Positions 34,926 through 44,194 of a stretch of DNA of 64,000 nucleotides are shown piece after piece. The DNA is taken from NCBI GenBank assembly GCA_051747385.1, contig JBNJGB010000003.1:186001-250000 (forward strand), written 5' to 3'. How positions within the stretch are numbered: the stretch's first letter is position 1; each line of letters begins with the position of its first letter. This DNA is from JBNJGB01 sp051747385 (GTDB lineage Bacteria; Myxococcota_A; UBA9042; PHBI01; JACKFB01). The notes below the pieces were generated by a model that ran no database searches, had not been told where the DNA came from, and saw only the letters and a program-made list of their open reading frames with translations. The position numbers were made by a program, and so were the translations under genes.

Positions 34926-36289
34926 TCCGTGCCCTCGGTCTGCTGGCTCTCGGCCTCGCCGTCGCTCTCCCCGGCGGCCTCCGACGCCTCGTCGGGCGCG
35001 GCCTCGTCCTCGGTTTCGGGGGGAGCGTCCGTGATGTTCGCATGCTCCTTGACGAGGTCAAGCGCCGCACGGTCCTGCAGCTCGAGGCGGACCACCGCCC
35101 GGGCCTCGTCCTCCTCGTACCGCTCTGCGGCCTGGGCCCCCCCCTGCTCGACGCGCTCGTCGATGGCGGCCTGGACGGCCTCGTCGCCGATCTCGATGTC
35201 CTCCTGCTCCGCGAGCGCCTCCAGGGCGAGGTGCCGCTTCACGGCGCGCTCGGCGTCCTGGACGATGGACTCGTTCGAGCCCCGGAGGATCTCGATGGCC
35301 TGATCGCGGGGCATGCCCTGCATCATCAGCATGGTGGCGAGCTGGCGGGCCTGGCCGTCCGCCTGTGCCTGGACCATGGCGGGTGGCGCGTTGAAGTCGT
35401 GACGCGCGAGGAGGACTTCGACCAGCTTGCGCTCCAGCTCCCGGTCGCGCTCGGCGTCCGCCTGCTCCTGCTGCCGCTCCCGGATGGACTCGCGCAGGGC
35501 CTCGAGGTCGTCGTGGCCCACGTCCTGGGCGAAGTCGTCGTCGAGCTCCGGCAGCTCCTCGAGGAAGTGCTCCTTCACCTCCACGTGCAGCTCGGCCTCC
35601 TTGCCCTGGAGGTCCTCCGCGCCGAAGTCCTCGGGGAAGGTGACGGTGACGTCCCGCTCTTCGCCGGCCTTCGCACCCATGAGCTGGTCGCCGAGGCCGG
35701 GCAGCAGATCCCGGTCGCCGAGCTTCACCTCGAGACCCTCGATGGTGAGCCGCTCGTCCACCTCCCCGTCCACGCGGCCGACCGTGTCGAGCACGAGGAG
35801 GTCGCCCGTGTCGGCGCCGCGATCCTCGACCGGCACGCGCTCCTTGTGCTGCTCGCGGAGCTGCTCGATCTCGTGGTCGACGGCCTCCGCGTCCACCTCG
35901 GCGGGCGGGACGGCGACGTCGATGCCCTTCCAGTTGGACAGGGTGATCTCGGGCTTCACCTGCACGCGCATGGCGTAGGTGAGGGGCTCGCCCTCCTTCG
36001 CCGGCGCCGGCTCGAAAGACGGCTCGCCCACCAGCGGGCGATCGACGGACTCCAGGGCGTCGCCGGCCGTGCCGAGCATCAGCTCTCGGGCCGTCTCCTG
36101 CGAGAGGGTGTCCGCGTACAGCCGCTTCACCATCTCCTTGGGCGCCTTGCCGGGACGGAAGCCCTTGATGCGGGCGCGCTTGCGGATCGCGGCGAGCTGT
36201 CGACCGTACTCCCGGTCCACCTGCTCGGCCGGGATCTCCACCTCGACCTTCATCTCCACGTCGCTGAGTGGCTTGACCGACGTCCGCAT
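34922..36289 (-). CDS. tig: Trigger factor
   Basis: A 455-residue ribosome-associated chaperone. The ribosome-binding signature GFRPGKAP is at residues 43-50; an FKBP-type domain lies at about 155-245; the C-terminal arms are long and very acidic, ending in a Glu/Asp/Ala-rich tail that is longer than in E. coli (432). It binds nascent chains at the exit tunnel. ATG 36289 begins the family N-terminus (MRTSVKPLSDVEMKVEVEI). A tRNA-Leu gene lies 97 bases upstream on the same strand, so the tRNA cluster and tig may be read together. Confidence 0.95.
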   Translation of the reverse strand: MRTSVKPLSDVEMKVEVEIPAEQVDREYGRQLAAIRKRARIKGFRPGKAPKEMVKRLYADTLSQETARELMLGTAGDALESVDRPLVGEPSFEPAPAKEGEPLTYAMRVQVKPEITLSNWKGIDVAVPPAEVDAEAVDHEIEQLREQHKERVPVEDRGADTGDLLVLDTVGRVDGEVDERLTIEGLEVKLGDRDLLPGLGDQLMGAKAGEERDVTVTFPEDFGAEDLQGKEAELHVEVKEHFLEELPELDDDFAQDVGHDDLEALRESIRERQQEQADAERDRELERKLVEVLLARHDFNAPPAMVQAQADGQARQLATMLMMQGMPRDQAIEILRGSNESIVQDAERAVKRHLALEALAEQEDIEIGDEAVQAAIDERVEQGGAQAAERYEEDEARAVVRLELQDRAALDLVKEHANITDAPPETEDEAAPDEASEAAGESDGEAESQQTEGTE

Positions 36290-36386
36290 GGGGCAACCTG
36301 TCGTCTTGGGGGAGGCAGGTGCGAGCAGGTCCTCGTGACCGCCGTCTCGAAGGCCTCGAACGCGACCCTTTCCGTCTCGGGGTGTC

Positions 36387-36470
36387 TGGTGCGAGAGGGG
36401 GGACTCGAACCCCCACGGGCAAGCCACTGGAACCTAAATCCAGCGCGTCTACCAGTTCCGCCACTCTCGC
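36387..36470 (-). tRNA. tRNA-Leu (anticodon UAG)
   Basis: The bottom strand folds into a cloverleaf with acceptor GCGAGAG/CTCTCGC, anticodon loop TTTAGGT, a class II variable arm and encoded CCA. It is the last of five tRNA genes before tig. Confidence 0.95.
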
Positions 36471-36546
36471 AGAGCGGGCGACCCGCACCGACGCGGGCCG
36501 CAAAGTAAAAGAGGATGGGCCGCATGGCGACCCATCCCCTGTGACG

Positions 36547-36619
36547 TGAGCGCGGAAGGATTCGAACCTTCGACCGACGGATTAAGAGTCCGTTGCTCTA
36601 CCAACTGAGCTACGCGCCC
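36547..36619 (-). tRNA. tRNA-Lys (anticodon CUU)
   Basis: Acceptor GGGCGCG pairs with CGCGCTC; the anticodon loop is CTCTTAA and the T-loop TTCGAAT. CCA is not encoded. Confidence 0.95.
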
Positions 36620-36736
36620 GAGATGTGGTGGCGCCCCTTGCCGAGGCCGCCGAACCCGGGGGCACCGTTTGCCCGAGCGGGCGGCGGATGTCAACCTGCA
36701 AATCGACTGGGCGGGGCGCCCTCGCGTGGCGGGATG

Positions 36737-36813
36737 TGGTACGCCCGGCAGGATTCGAACCTGCGACCTGCGGATTCGAAGTCCGACGCTCTATCCGACT
36801 GAGCTACGGGCGC
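36737..36813 (-). tRNA. tRNA-Arg (anticodon UCG)
   Basis: Acceptor GCGCCCG pairs with CGGGCGT (first pair G-U); the anticodon loop is CTTCGAA. CCA is encoded. Confidence 0.95.
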
Positions 36814-36840
36814 GCATCGTCATCCCCGAAGGGTGGATGG

Positions 36841-36915
36841 GGTGAGTGAGGGGATTTGAACCCCCGGCCTCCGGTGCCACAAACCGGCGCTCTAACCTAC
36901 TGAGCTACACTCACC
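36841..36915 (-). tRNA. tRNA-His (anticodon GUG)
   Basis: Acceptor GTGAGTG/CACTCAC has the extra 5' G opposite C73, the identity mark of tRNA-His. The anticodon loop is TTGTGGC. CCA is not encoded. Confidence 0.95.
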
Positions 36916-36954
36916 ACGCCTGGCCCTTCGAAAACGCTTCCTAGCTGTAAAGAA

Positions 36955-37028
<74 letters not shown>

Positions 37029-37057
37029 TCAGGGGAGGCGGCCTCGAACGGACGCAT

Positions 37058-37086
37058 TTGATAGTGACGCGGACGGCGCTTGTCAA
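37058..37086 (-). promoter_or_regulatory. Sigma70-type promoter of the tRNA cluster
   Basis: On the bottom strand a perfect TTGACA (37081-37086) is followed after exactly 17 bases by TATCAA (37058-37063), about 30 bases before the first tRNA. It probably drives all five tRNA genes and may read into tig-clpP. Confidence 0.8.
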
Positions 37087-37156
37087 CCGGATTTCTCACG
37101 AGGCTTTCCGGAGGGCTCCGCGGGCCGGCGAGGCGTCACCGACGGGCGGGGGCGCA

Positions 37157-37291
37157 GGGCAATCGCAAACTCGGAGAAGCGTGGGCCGCGCGGCGGTACG
37201 ACGCCCGGCGTCGGAATGCACCCGCTCGGAGATGATGGGTTTTGCGCGTCTGAGAGCAGGCAAGGGAGGGCGGTCGACTTTGCGACCGCCC
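37157..37291 (+). repeat. MITE-like repeat, copy C (short form)
   Basis: A 135-bp copy with one CAAGGG unit, exactly 24 bp (four hexamers) shorter than B1 and B2. The ends carry the same inverted repeats. It is flanked by a perfect 12-bp direct duplication GGGCGGGGGCGC (37144-37155 and 37293-37304). It occupies the rest of the spacer between the tRNA promoter and the gene at 37349. Confidence 0.88.
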
Positions 37292-37348
37292 TGGGCGGGG
37301 GCGCGCGAGACGTGGCCACTTCCCGCCGACGCTGCTAGGCTCCCGCCG

Positions 37349-37954
37349 ATGGCTGGACCCCGGGAAGAGCAGGGGCCCGAGGATGGGCCTCCCAAGGCGC
37401 GGGAGGGCGAGGACCAGGGCCTCGCCGACCGCACGGAGCAGCTCGTCGACCGGACGGAGGACCTGGCCGACCGGGCGATCGAGCGCTTCCGCGAGGAGGC
37501 CCACCTGCCGGACGTGCGGGAGGAGGTCGGCGAGGTGGCCGGGCTGTTCGCCGCGGTCCACAAGCAGTTCCTCGGCTGGACCCTGTTCTTCTACGTGCTC
37601 ACGGGGGTGACGGGGACCCTCGTCGCGCTGTTCCGGGGCCTGCCCGACTGGTACATGCACGCCGCGATGTACGTGGTGGTGCTGGCCTTCCTCGTGATCT
37701 ACGTGAAGGCCTACCTGAACCGGGCGCGGATCGCCCGGGCCGTGTACGCCCTGGTCACCGCGGGCCTCATGGGGTTCTTCGCCTGGGTGAACCTCGACCT
37801 GGTGGATGCCCGCCTGCTGGTCGTCGGCGGCGAGGTCGTGCGGCGGGGCGCCGTGCCCCTCCTGCGCCTGCCGGCCGTGATGCTCGTCGTGTCGGCCGTG
37901 GGGCTCGTCTCGCACTGGCTCGTCCTGGCCCGGTATCGCGAGCGCCGTGGCTGA
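37349..37954 (+). CDS. Small multi-pass membrane protein
   Basis: A 201-residue protein. A charged N-terminus with heptad-like RTEQLVDRTEDLADRAIERF suggests a short cytosolic coiled coil. Four hydrophobic segments follow (about residues 73-95, 102-118, 128-148 and 172-192). I do not recognise the family. ATG 37349 lacks a clear ribosome site. The end overlaps the next gene by eight bases, so the two are coupled. The coiled coil may mediate oligomerisation. Confidence 0.6.
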   Translation: MAGPREEQGPEDGPPKAREGEDQGLADRTEQLVDRTEDLADRAIERFREEAHLPDVREEVGEVAGLFAAVHKQFLGWTLFFYVLTGVTGTLVALFRGLPDWYMHAAMYVVVLAFLVIYVKAYLNRARIARAVYALVTAGLMGFFAWVNLDLVDARLLVVGGEVVRRGAVPLLRLPAVMLVVSAVGLVSHWLVLARYRERRG

Positions 37955-38645
37955 CGGGCGGCGACCGGACGCGATCGCGGACCGCCTGCGCGCGTCCCTC
38001 GGGGGCGACGCGCGCGAGGTGCGCGTCGTGGTCACCTCGAACCGGGTGCGGCTGGTGTCCGTGCAGCCGCGGCCTGCGGCGCTCGAGGTGCGCGTGGCCG
38101 AGCGCCTGCTCGCCCTGGGACCGCAGGTCGTGGATCCCATCGTGGGCTTCGTCCAGGGGGCGCCGGGGGCTCGGAAGGCCCTGAAGGCCCTCATCGCGGA
38201 GGTGCCGGCGGAGGCCAGCGGCCCGAGGCGCCGCCGCCGCATCGTCCTGCGCCCCGTGGGTGCGCACCACGACCTCCGCCCGCTCCTCGAGGCCGAGGCG
38301 CGGAGGGCCTTCGGCGAGGTCCCGGAGGTGCACCTGACCTGGGCCAGGCGGCAGCGGATCGGGCGGCGACAGCGAAGCATCCGGCTCGGCTCCTACTGCC
38401 CGCAGCGCCGCCTCATCCGGATCCACCGCATCCTGGACCATCCCTCGGTCCCGGCGTGGTTCATCGGGTTCATCCTCCACCACGAGCTGCTGCACCACCA
38501 CCTGGGGATCGAGGAGGTGGCCGGGCGGCGCGTGATCCACCCCCCGGAGCTGCAGCGCCTGGAGGCCGCGCACCCGCGGTTCGAGGAGGCGCAGCGCTGG
38601 GAGGCGGAGCGCCTGCCGCTGCTCATGGCCGGGAAGCTCCGCTAG
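37947..38645 (+). CDS. HELLH-motif putative zinc metalloprotease (SprT-like)
   Basis: A 232-residue protein from GTG 37947. A zincin motif HELLH lies at residues 179-183 within a hydrophobic helix (FIGFILHHELLHHHLG), with RRVIHPPELQ downstream, which could supply a third ligand. The layout resembles SprT-like or M48-like small zincins; an Arg-rich segment near 90-95 and 135-145 could bind nucleic acid. There is no signal peptide. It is coupled to the membrane protein before it and overlaps the convergent nuoN by four bases. Substrate unknown. Confidence 0.6.
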   Translation: MADGRRPDAIADRLRASLGGDAREVRVVVTSNRVRLVSVQPRPAALEVRVAERLLALGPQVVDPIVGFVQGAPGARKALKALIAEVPAEASGPRRRRRIVLRPVGAHHDLRPLLEAEARRAFGEVPEVHLTWARRQRIGRRQRSIRLGSYCPQRRLIRIHRILDHPSVPAWFIGFILHHELLHHHLGIEEVAGRRVIHPPELQRLEAAHPRFEEAQRWEAERLPLLMAGKLR

Positions 38646-40246
38646 CGGACGGCCGCGTCGTCCTCGGCGCGAGCCTCCGGAGCGGCCTCGCCCGGCTGCT
38701 CGTTCTGGCCGACCGACAGGCCCGGCGTGGTGGTGCGCGCCAGGCTGGCGCCGGCGTCGACCGAGGCGTCGATGACCTTGCCCGGCAGCAAGCCCACGAT
38801 CAGCGTCAGCGCCGTGGCGACGCCGACCGACCAGCGCATGGTGCGCGTGGCGATGGGCTCCACGTCCGTGGCCTCGTCCTTCATGTAGGCGACGAGGATG
38901 ACGCGCAGGTAGTACCAGGCGCTGATGACCGAGTTGACCACCGCGACCACGACCAGCCAGAGGTTGCCCTCCTCCGTGAGGACCTCGCTGAACACGGTCA
39001 GCTTGCCCATGAAGCCGGCGGTGGCCGGGATCCCCAAGAGCGACAGGACGGCGATGGCCAGGCCGAAGGCGAGGAAGGGCTCGCGCTTGGCGAGGCCGGC
39101 GTAGGCGGGCTCGGAGATGTCCTCGACGTTGCGGTTGCCGACCGCGGCGGCCACGGAGAACGCCGCGGCGTTCGCCAGGGTGTAGCCGAGGAGGTAGACG
39201 ATCAGGCCGCCGCCCAGGGCGTTGACGGTGATGGTGCCCTCGCCGGCGCTCACGGTGGTGTCCACCAGGAAGGCCAGGAGGATGTAGCCCGTGTGGGCGA
39301 TGGCCGAGTAGGCCAGCATGCGCTTGAGGTTCGTCTGGGCGAGCGCCATGAGGTTCCCGGCGAACATGCTGAGGACCGCCAGGCCCATGATGAGGAGCTC
39401 CCAGGACAGGGGGGCCGTCCGGAAGGCGTCGTCGCCGAAGCAGGTGAGGACGACGCGGGCCAGGGCGCCGAAGGCCGCCGTCTTCACGCACACGGCCATG
39501 AAGCCGGTGACCGAGGACAGGGCGCCCTCGTAGACGTCCGGGATCCACATGTGGAACGGCGCCGCGGCGATCTTGAAGGCGAACGACGCCAGGATGAGCA
39601 GCATGCCGATGCCGGCGATGGGGTCGGCGGCCAGGCCCTCCTGGAAGTGGAAGGCGCTGCCGATGCCCACGAGGCTGACCTCGCCGGTGACGCCGTACAC
39701 GAAGGCGATGCCGAGCAGCAGGAGCGCGGAGGCGAAGGAGCCGAGGATGAAGTACTTCATCGCCGACTCGGTGGAAAACGCGCTCTCCCGCTTGAAGCCG
39801 GCGAGGACGTAGACCGCGATGGACATCACCTCGAGGGCGACGAACAGGGTGAGGAGATCCCCCGCGACCACCAGGCCCATCATGCCCATGGTGCTGAAGG
39901 CCACCAGCGCGTAGTACTCGTGGTGATCCGACCCCTGCGCGGGGAGGTAGTTGGCCGCCGAGACCGTGGTGAGCAGGGCGCCCACCAGGATGACGGCGCA
40001 CATCGCGAGGCCGAACTCGTCGAAGATGAGCGAGTGGGCCATCGAAGGCGTCTGGAACTGGAGCGGGGCCTGGTCCCAGAGGAACCAGATGGCGCCGAGG
40101 GCGAGCGCGAAGCCCATCCCCACGACGGAGGCGAGCCACCCGGAGGACTCGCCCTGGCCGCGGGAGAACACGCCCGCCATCAGGGCGAGCAGCCCGACGG
40201 CGGTGACGATGAGCAGCGGCGAGGCGTATGCGAGGTCCTGAATCAT
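38642..40246 (-). CDS. nuoN: NADH-quinone oxidoreductase subunit N
   Basis: A 534-residue Mrp-antiporter-like membrane subunit of complex I with about 14 hydrophobic helices. The conserved lysine-containing blocks are visible (MKYFILGSFASALLLLG, AFKIAAAPFHMW for the proton path, and LKRMLAYSAIAHTGY). It pumps protons during NADH oxidation. It follows nuoM by six bases and ends the cluster. The C-terminus has a short acidic cytoplasmic tail. Sequence and order are typical. Confidence 0.94.
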   Translation of the reverse strand: MIQDLAYASPLLIVTAVGLLALMAGVFSRGQGESSGWLASVVGMGFALALGAIWFLWDQAPLQFQTPSMAHSLIFDEFGLAMCAVILVGALLTTVSAANYLPAQGSDHHEYYALVAFSTMGMMGLVVAGDLLTLFVALEVMSIAVYVLAGFKRESAFSTESAMKYFILGSFASALLLLGIAFVYGVTGEVSLVGIGSAFHFQEGLAADPIAGIGMLLILASFAFKIAAAPFHMWIPDVYEGALSSVTGFMAVCVKTAAFGALARVVLTCFGDDAFRTAPLSWELLIMGLAVLSMFAGNLMALAQTNLKRMLAYSAIAHTGYILLAFLVDTTVSAGEGTITVNALGGGLIVYLLGYTLANAAAFSVAAAVGNRNVEDISEPAYAGLAKREPFLAFGLAIAVLSLLGIPATAGFMGKLTVFSEVLTEEGNLWLVVVAVVNSVISAWYYLRVILVAYMKDEATDVEPIATRTMRWSVGVATALTLIVGLLPGKVIDASVDAGASLARTTTPGLSVGQNEQPGEAAPEARAEDDAAVR

Positions 40247-40252
40247 GACGGC

Positions 40253-41887
40253 CTACTCGCTGTCCGGAGCATCGGTGTGGGCGACGCGCACCTTCGGGGC
40301 GGGCACGTCGGCGTCGGTGTCGGCGCCGGCGGTCTCGAGGCCCACCCGCTTCGGGTCGCGGGCCTCGCTCACCAGCGGGCGCGTCGAGCCCACGAGGGCC
40401 TCGACGCTGGCCTCCATCGGCTTCAGCAGCGCGTTCGGGAAGATGCCGATGAGGAAGATGAGGGCCACCAGGGGCGCCATGACGAGGAACTCGCGGACGG
40501 ACACGTCCTTCAGGTCCTCGTTGTCCGGGTTCGTCATCGGGCCGAAGAACACCCGGCGGACCATGCTCAGCATGTAGATGGCGCCGAGGATGACGCCGGA
40601 GGTGGCCACGATGACCATGAGCACCGTCAGCGACGGCCAGTCCGTCCAGGTCATCTCCGGCAGGACCGGCAGGCCCTCGAGCATGGTGCCGCTCAGGATG
40701 AGGAACTCGCCCACGAAGCCGTTCGTCCCCGGCAGCCCGATGCTGCTCAGGGTGACGATGAGGAACAGCGTCGAGTAGATGGGCATGGCGCGGGCGATGC
40801 CGCCGTACTTCTTGATGTCGCGCGTGTGGGTCCGCTCGTAGACGATGCCCACCAGGAGGAACAGCGCGCCGGTGGAGATGCCGTGGTTGATCATCTGCAG
40901 GATGGCGCCCTGCACGGCCTGGGTGTTCAGCGCCACGATGCCCAGCATCACGAAGCCGAGGTGGCTCACCGAGGAGTAGGCGACCAGCTTCTTCACGTCC
41001 CCCTGGGCCCAGGCCACCAGCGCGCCGTAGACGATGCCGATGACGGACAGGACCAGGATGAGCGGCGAGTAGGTGCCCATGGCGTGCGGGAACAGCGGCA
41101 GGGCGAAGCGCAGGAAGCCGTAGGTGCCCATCTTGAGGAGCACGCCGGCCAGGATGACGGAGCCGGCCGTGGGCGCCTCGGTGTGGGCGTCCGGGAGCCA
41201 GGTGTGGAACGGGAAGATCGGCACCTTGATGGCGAAGGCCAGGGCGAAGGCCGAGAACAGCCAGAACTGCTCGCCCTCCGTCAGCTGGACCGCGAGGATG
41301 GTGGCCAGGTCGAAGCTGTCGCCGGCCGCCAGGTACAGGTAGATGATCCCGACCAGCATCAGGAGGCTGCCCACCATCGTGTAGATGAAGAACTTCACGG
41401 TGGCGTACAGCCGGTTCTTGCCGCCCCAGATGCCGATGAGCAGGTACATCGGCACCAGCATCAGCTCCCAGAACAGGTAGAAGAGCAGCAGGTCCATCGC
41501 CACGAGCGCGCCGAGCATCGCCGTCTCGAGCACGAGCATGGAGATGGTGAACTCCCGGACCCGCTCGTCCACGGCCTTATACGAGCCGACCAGGATGAGC
41601 GGGGTCAGGAAGGTGGTCAGCATGATGATCCACAGGCTGATCCCGTCCACGCCGACGCGCCAGGCGGCGCCGATGGAGGGGATCCACTCGTGGTGCTCCA
41701 CGAACTGGAGCCCGGCGATCGTGGGATCGAAGCGGTTCATCAGCGGCAGGGACAGCAGGAACACCAGGGTCGCGACCCCGGTGCCCAGGACCCGGTGCGC
41801 CGTCTTCGCCTCCGACGGCACGAGCGCCAGCATCAACGCGCCGGCGAGCGGCGCGAGGATCAGGATGGTGAGCAGCGGGAGTTCCAT
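40253..41887 (-). CDS. nuoM: NADH-quinone oxidoreductase subunit M
   Basis: A 544-residue antiporter-like subunit. Conserved segments include FYLFWELMLVPMYLLIGIWG (catalytic Glu region), AIKVPIFPFHTWLPDAHTEA and VKKLVAYSSVSHLGF, with the usual 14 helices. It is the central pump module of the complex I arm. It lies nine bases after nuoL and six before nuoN. The C-terminal 45 residues after the last helix are a soluble extension rich in Asp and Val. Confidence 0.95.
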   Translation of the reverse strand: MELPLLTILILAPLAGALMLALVPSEAKTAHRVLGTGVATLVFLLSLPLMNRFDPTIAGLQFVEHHEWIPSIGAAWRVGVDGISLWIIMLTTFLTPLILVGSYKAVDERVREFTISMLVLETAMLGALVAMDLLLFYLFWELMLVPMYLLIGIWGGKNRLYATVKFFIYTMVGSLLMLVGIIYLYLAAGDSFDLATILAVQLTEGEQFWLFSAFALAFAIKVPIFPFHTWLPDAHTEAPTAGSVILAGVLLKMGTYGFLRFALPLFPHAMGTYSPLILVLSVIGIVYGALVAWAQGDVKKLVAYSSVSHLGFVMLGIVALNTQAVQGAILQMINHGISTGALFLLVGIVYERTHTRDIKKYGGIARAMPIYSTLFLIVTLSSIGLPGTNGFVGEFLILSGTMLEGLPVLPEMTWTDWPSLTVLMVIVATSGVILGAIYMLSMVRRVFFGPMTNPDNEDLKDVSVREFLVMAPLVALIFLIGIFPNALLKPMEASVEALVGSTRPLVSEARDPKRVGLETAGADTDADVPAPKVRVAHTDAPDSE

Positions 41888-41896
41888 GGGGAGGCC

Positions 41897-43849
41897 CTAC
41901 ACCAAAAAGAAGAGGAAGACGGCGACGCCCACGCAGAGCGCCGTCACGTAGGCCTGCACGTCGCCGTTCTGGATGTTGCGCATCCAGTTGCCGACCGCGC
42001 CGATGACCTTCGCGGTGCCGCGGACGAACAGCCCGTCGATGAGCTTGACGTCGGCCTGGCCGTAGAAGACGCGGGCCAGGGCGCGGAGCGGGCGGATGAT
42101 GACGGCGTCGTAGAGCTCGTCGACGTAGTACTTGTTGCTCAGCACGCGGTGCCAGGCGGCGCCGGCGGGCACGGTGGGGAGCTCCGCCGCGGGCCGCTTG
42201 TACATGCTGCGTGCCACCACCCAGCCGCCGACGGCCACGAGGACGGACACGCCCATGAGCGCGAACTCGGTGGCGTGGTCGTGGCTGTAGTGGAAGTGCT
42301 CCATCCCGAGCGCGAAGACCGGCTCCATCCAGTCGTGCAGCACGTGAGGGATGGTGCCGAACCCGAGGGCCGCAGGGACGCCGAGGAAGCCGCCGACCGC
42401 GGCCAGGGTCGCCAGCACGATGAGCGGGAAGTTCATCACCGGCTCCTCGTGGGCGTGCTCGTAGGTGTGCTCGTCTCCGCGGTACTCGCCCTCGAACGTC
42501 AGGTAGTACAGGCGGAACATGTAAAACGACGTGAAGACCGCCGCGAGGAGCGCCATGCCGAAGGCGATGTACAGGGGCGAGGCCCCGTGGTGGCTCGCGG
42601 TGAAGGCCGTGAAGAGGATCTCGTCCTTCGAGAAGAAGCCGCTGAACAGCGGGATGCCCGCGATGGCGAGGCAGGACACGAAGAAGGTGATGGCCGTCAC
42701 GGGCATCTTCTTGCGGAGGCCGCCCATCTTCCGGATGTCCTGCTCGTGGTGCATCCCGTGGATGACGGAGCCGGAGCCGAGGAAGAGGCAGGCCTTGAAG
42801 AAGGCGTGGGTCATCAGGTGGAAGATGGCGGCGACGAAGCCGCCGACGCCCACGGCCAGGACCATGAAGCCGATCTGGGAGACCGTGGAGTAGGCCAGGA
42901 CCTTCTTGATGTCGTTCTGGACCAGCGCGATGGAGGCGGCGAACAGGGCCGTGGCCGCGCCGATGACGGCGACCACCGTCATGGCCGTGCCGGACAGGGC
43001 GAACAGGAAGTTCATCCGCGCCATCATGTAGACGCCGGCCGTGACCATCGTGGCGGCGTGGATGAGGGCGGAGACCGGGGTCGGACCCGCCATGGCGTCC
43101 GGCAGCCAGACGTACAGGGGGATCTGGGCCGACTTGCCCGTGGCGCCCGCGAGGAAGAGCAGGGCGATGAGGGTGATGGTCGCGGTCTCGCGGAGGGCGC
43201 CCTCGGGGCCGACGACCTCCTGGAGGCGGAGGAAGTCGGCGTCGCCGCCGGAGTAGTAGAGCAGGATGAAGGCGCCGACGAGGAAGCAGAAGTCGCCCAC
43301 GCGGTTGGTGATGAAGGCCTTCTGCCCCGCCAGGGACCGGTCCATGTCGTCGTACCAGAACCCGATGAGCAGGTACGAGCAGAGCCCCACGCCCTCCCAG
43401 CCGATGAACAGCACGAGCAGGTTCTTGCCCAGGATGAGCAGGAGCATGCTGAACATGAAGAGGTTCAGGTACGAGAAGTACCGCCAGTAGGCCTTGTCCT
43501 CCCGCATGTAGCCGACGGAGAAGATGTGGATGAGGCTGCCGACGCCGGTGACGACCAGGAGCATCACCGCCGACAGCTCGTCCAGCAGGAACGACAGGCT
43601 CACGGTCAGGGTGCCGGCGTCGATCCACGACCACAGCACCGACGTCAGCATGGCCTCCTCGGGTCCGACCGTCCCGCGGAGGTCCACGAGCTGGCCGACG
43701 GCCAGGAGGCTGAACACGAAGCTCATCACCACCGAGCCGATGGCGACGACCGACACGAGGCCCTTCGGGAGGCGGGCTCCCAGGAGGCCGTTGAAGATCG
43801 CGCCCAGCAGGGGGAGCAGGACGATGATCGGGAGATACTCAGACGTCAT
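41897..43849 (-). CDS. nuoL: NADH-quinone oxidoreductase subunit L
   Basis: A 650-residue distal pump subunit. The core antiporter domain includes GWEGVGLCSYLLIGFWY, GKSAQIPLYVWLPDAM and IKKVLAYSTVSQIGFM, and the C-terminal lateral helix that clamps NuoM and NuoN is present after about residue 500. It is followed closely by nuoM and preceded by nuoK with a 36-base gap. Length is normal (E. coli 613). Confidence 0.95.
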   Translation of the reverse strand: MTSEYLPIIVLLPLLGAIFNGLLGARLPKGLVSVVAIGSVVMSFVFSLLAVGQLVDLRGTVGPEEAMLTSVLWSWIDAGTLTVSLSFLLDELSAVMLLVVTGVGSLIHIFSVGYMREDKAYWRYFSYLNLFMFSMLLLILGKNLLVLFIGWEGVGLCSYLLIGFWYDDMDRSLAGQKAFITNRVGDFCFLVGAFILLYYSGGDADFLRLQEVVGPEGALRETATITLIALLFLAGATGKSAQIPLYVWLPDAMAGPTPVSALIHAATMVTAGVYMMARMNFLFALSGTAMTVVAVIGAATALFAASIALVQNDIKKVLAYSTVSQIGFMVLAVGVGGFVAAIFHLMTHAFFKACLFLGSGSVIHGMHHEQDIRKMGGLRKKMPVTAITFFVSCLAIAGIPLFSGFFSKDEILFTAFTASHHGASPLYIAFGMALLAAVFTSFYMFRLYYLTFEGEYRGDEHTYEHAHEEPVMNFPLIVLATLAAVGGFLGVPAALGFGTIPHVLHDWMEPVFALGMEHFHYSHDHATEFALMGVSVLVAVGGWVVARSMYKRPAAELPTVPAGAAWHRVLSNKYYVDELYDAVIIRPLRALARVFYGQADVKLIDGLFVRGTAKVIGAVGNWMRNIQNGDVQAYVTALCVGVAVFLFFLV

Positions 43850-43885
43850 GGCGTGCGCTCCGCGTCACGGGGCGGAAGGGCGGCT

Positions 43886-44194
43886 TCAGCGGCGCATGGC
43901 CTTGAGGCCGTCGACGTTCACGGAGGTGGTGTGCCGGAACAGGCCGAGGACCAGGGCCAGGCCGACGGCGGCCTCGGCCGCCGCGACGGCGATCACGAAG
44001 AAGGTCACCACGTGGCCGATCATGTCGCCGCGATACCGGGCGAACGTCAGGAACGTGAGGTTCACCGCGTTCAGCATGATCTCGACCGACATGAGCACCA
44101 GCAGGGCGTTGCGGCGCGTGAACACGCCGATGGCCCCGATGGTGAACAGGACGAAGCCGAGGATGAGGAACCAGCTCAGGGGGACCGAAGGCAT
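43886..44194 (-). CDS. nuoK: NADH-quinone oxidoreductase subunit K
   Basis: A 102-residue three-helix subunit. The conserved glutamates lie in VLMSVEIMLNAVNLTF and AAAEAAVGLALVL, part of the central hydrophilic proton axis. The start overlaps the nuoJ stop (TGATG). Length and sequence are standard. Confidence 0.95.
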   Translation of the reverse strand: MPSVPLSWFLILGFVLFTIGAIGVFTRRNALLVLMSVEIMLNAVNLTFLTFARYRGDMIGHVVTFFVIAVAAAEAAVGLALVLGLFRHTTSVNVDGLKAMRR

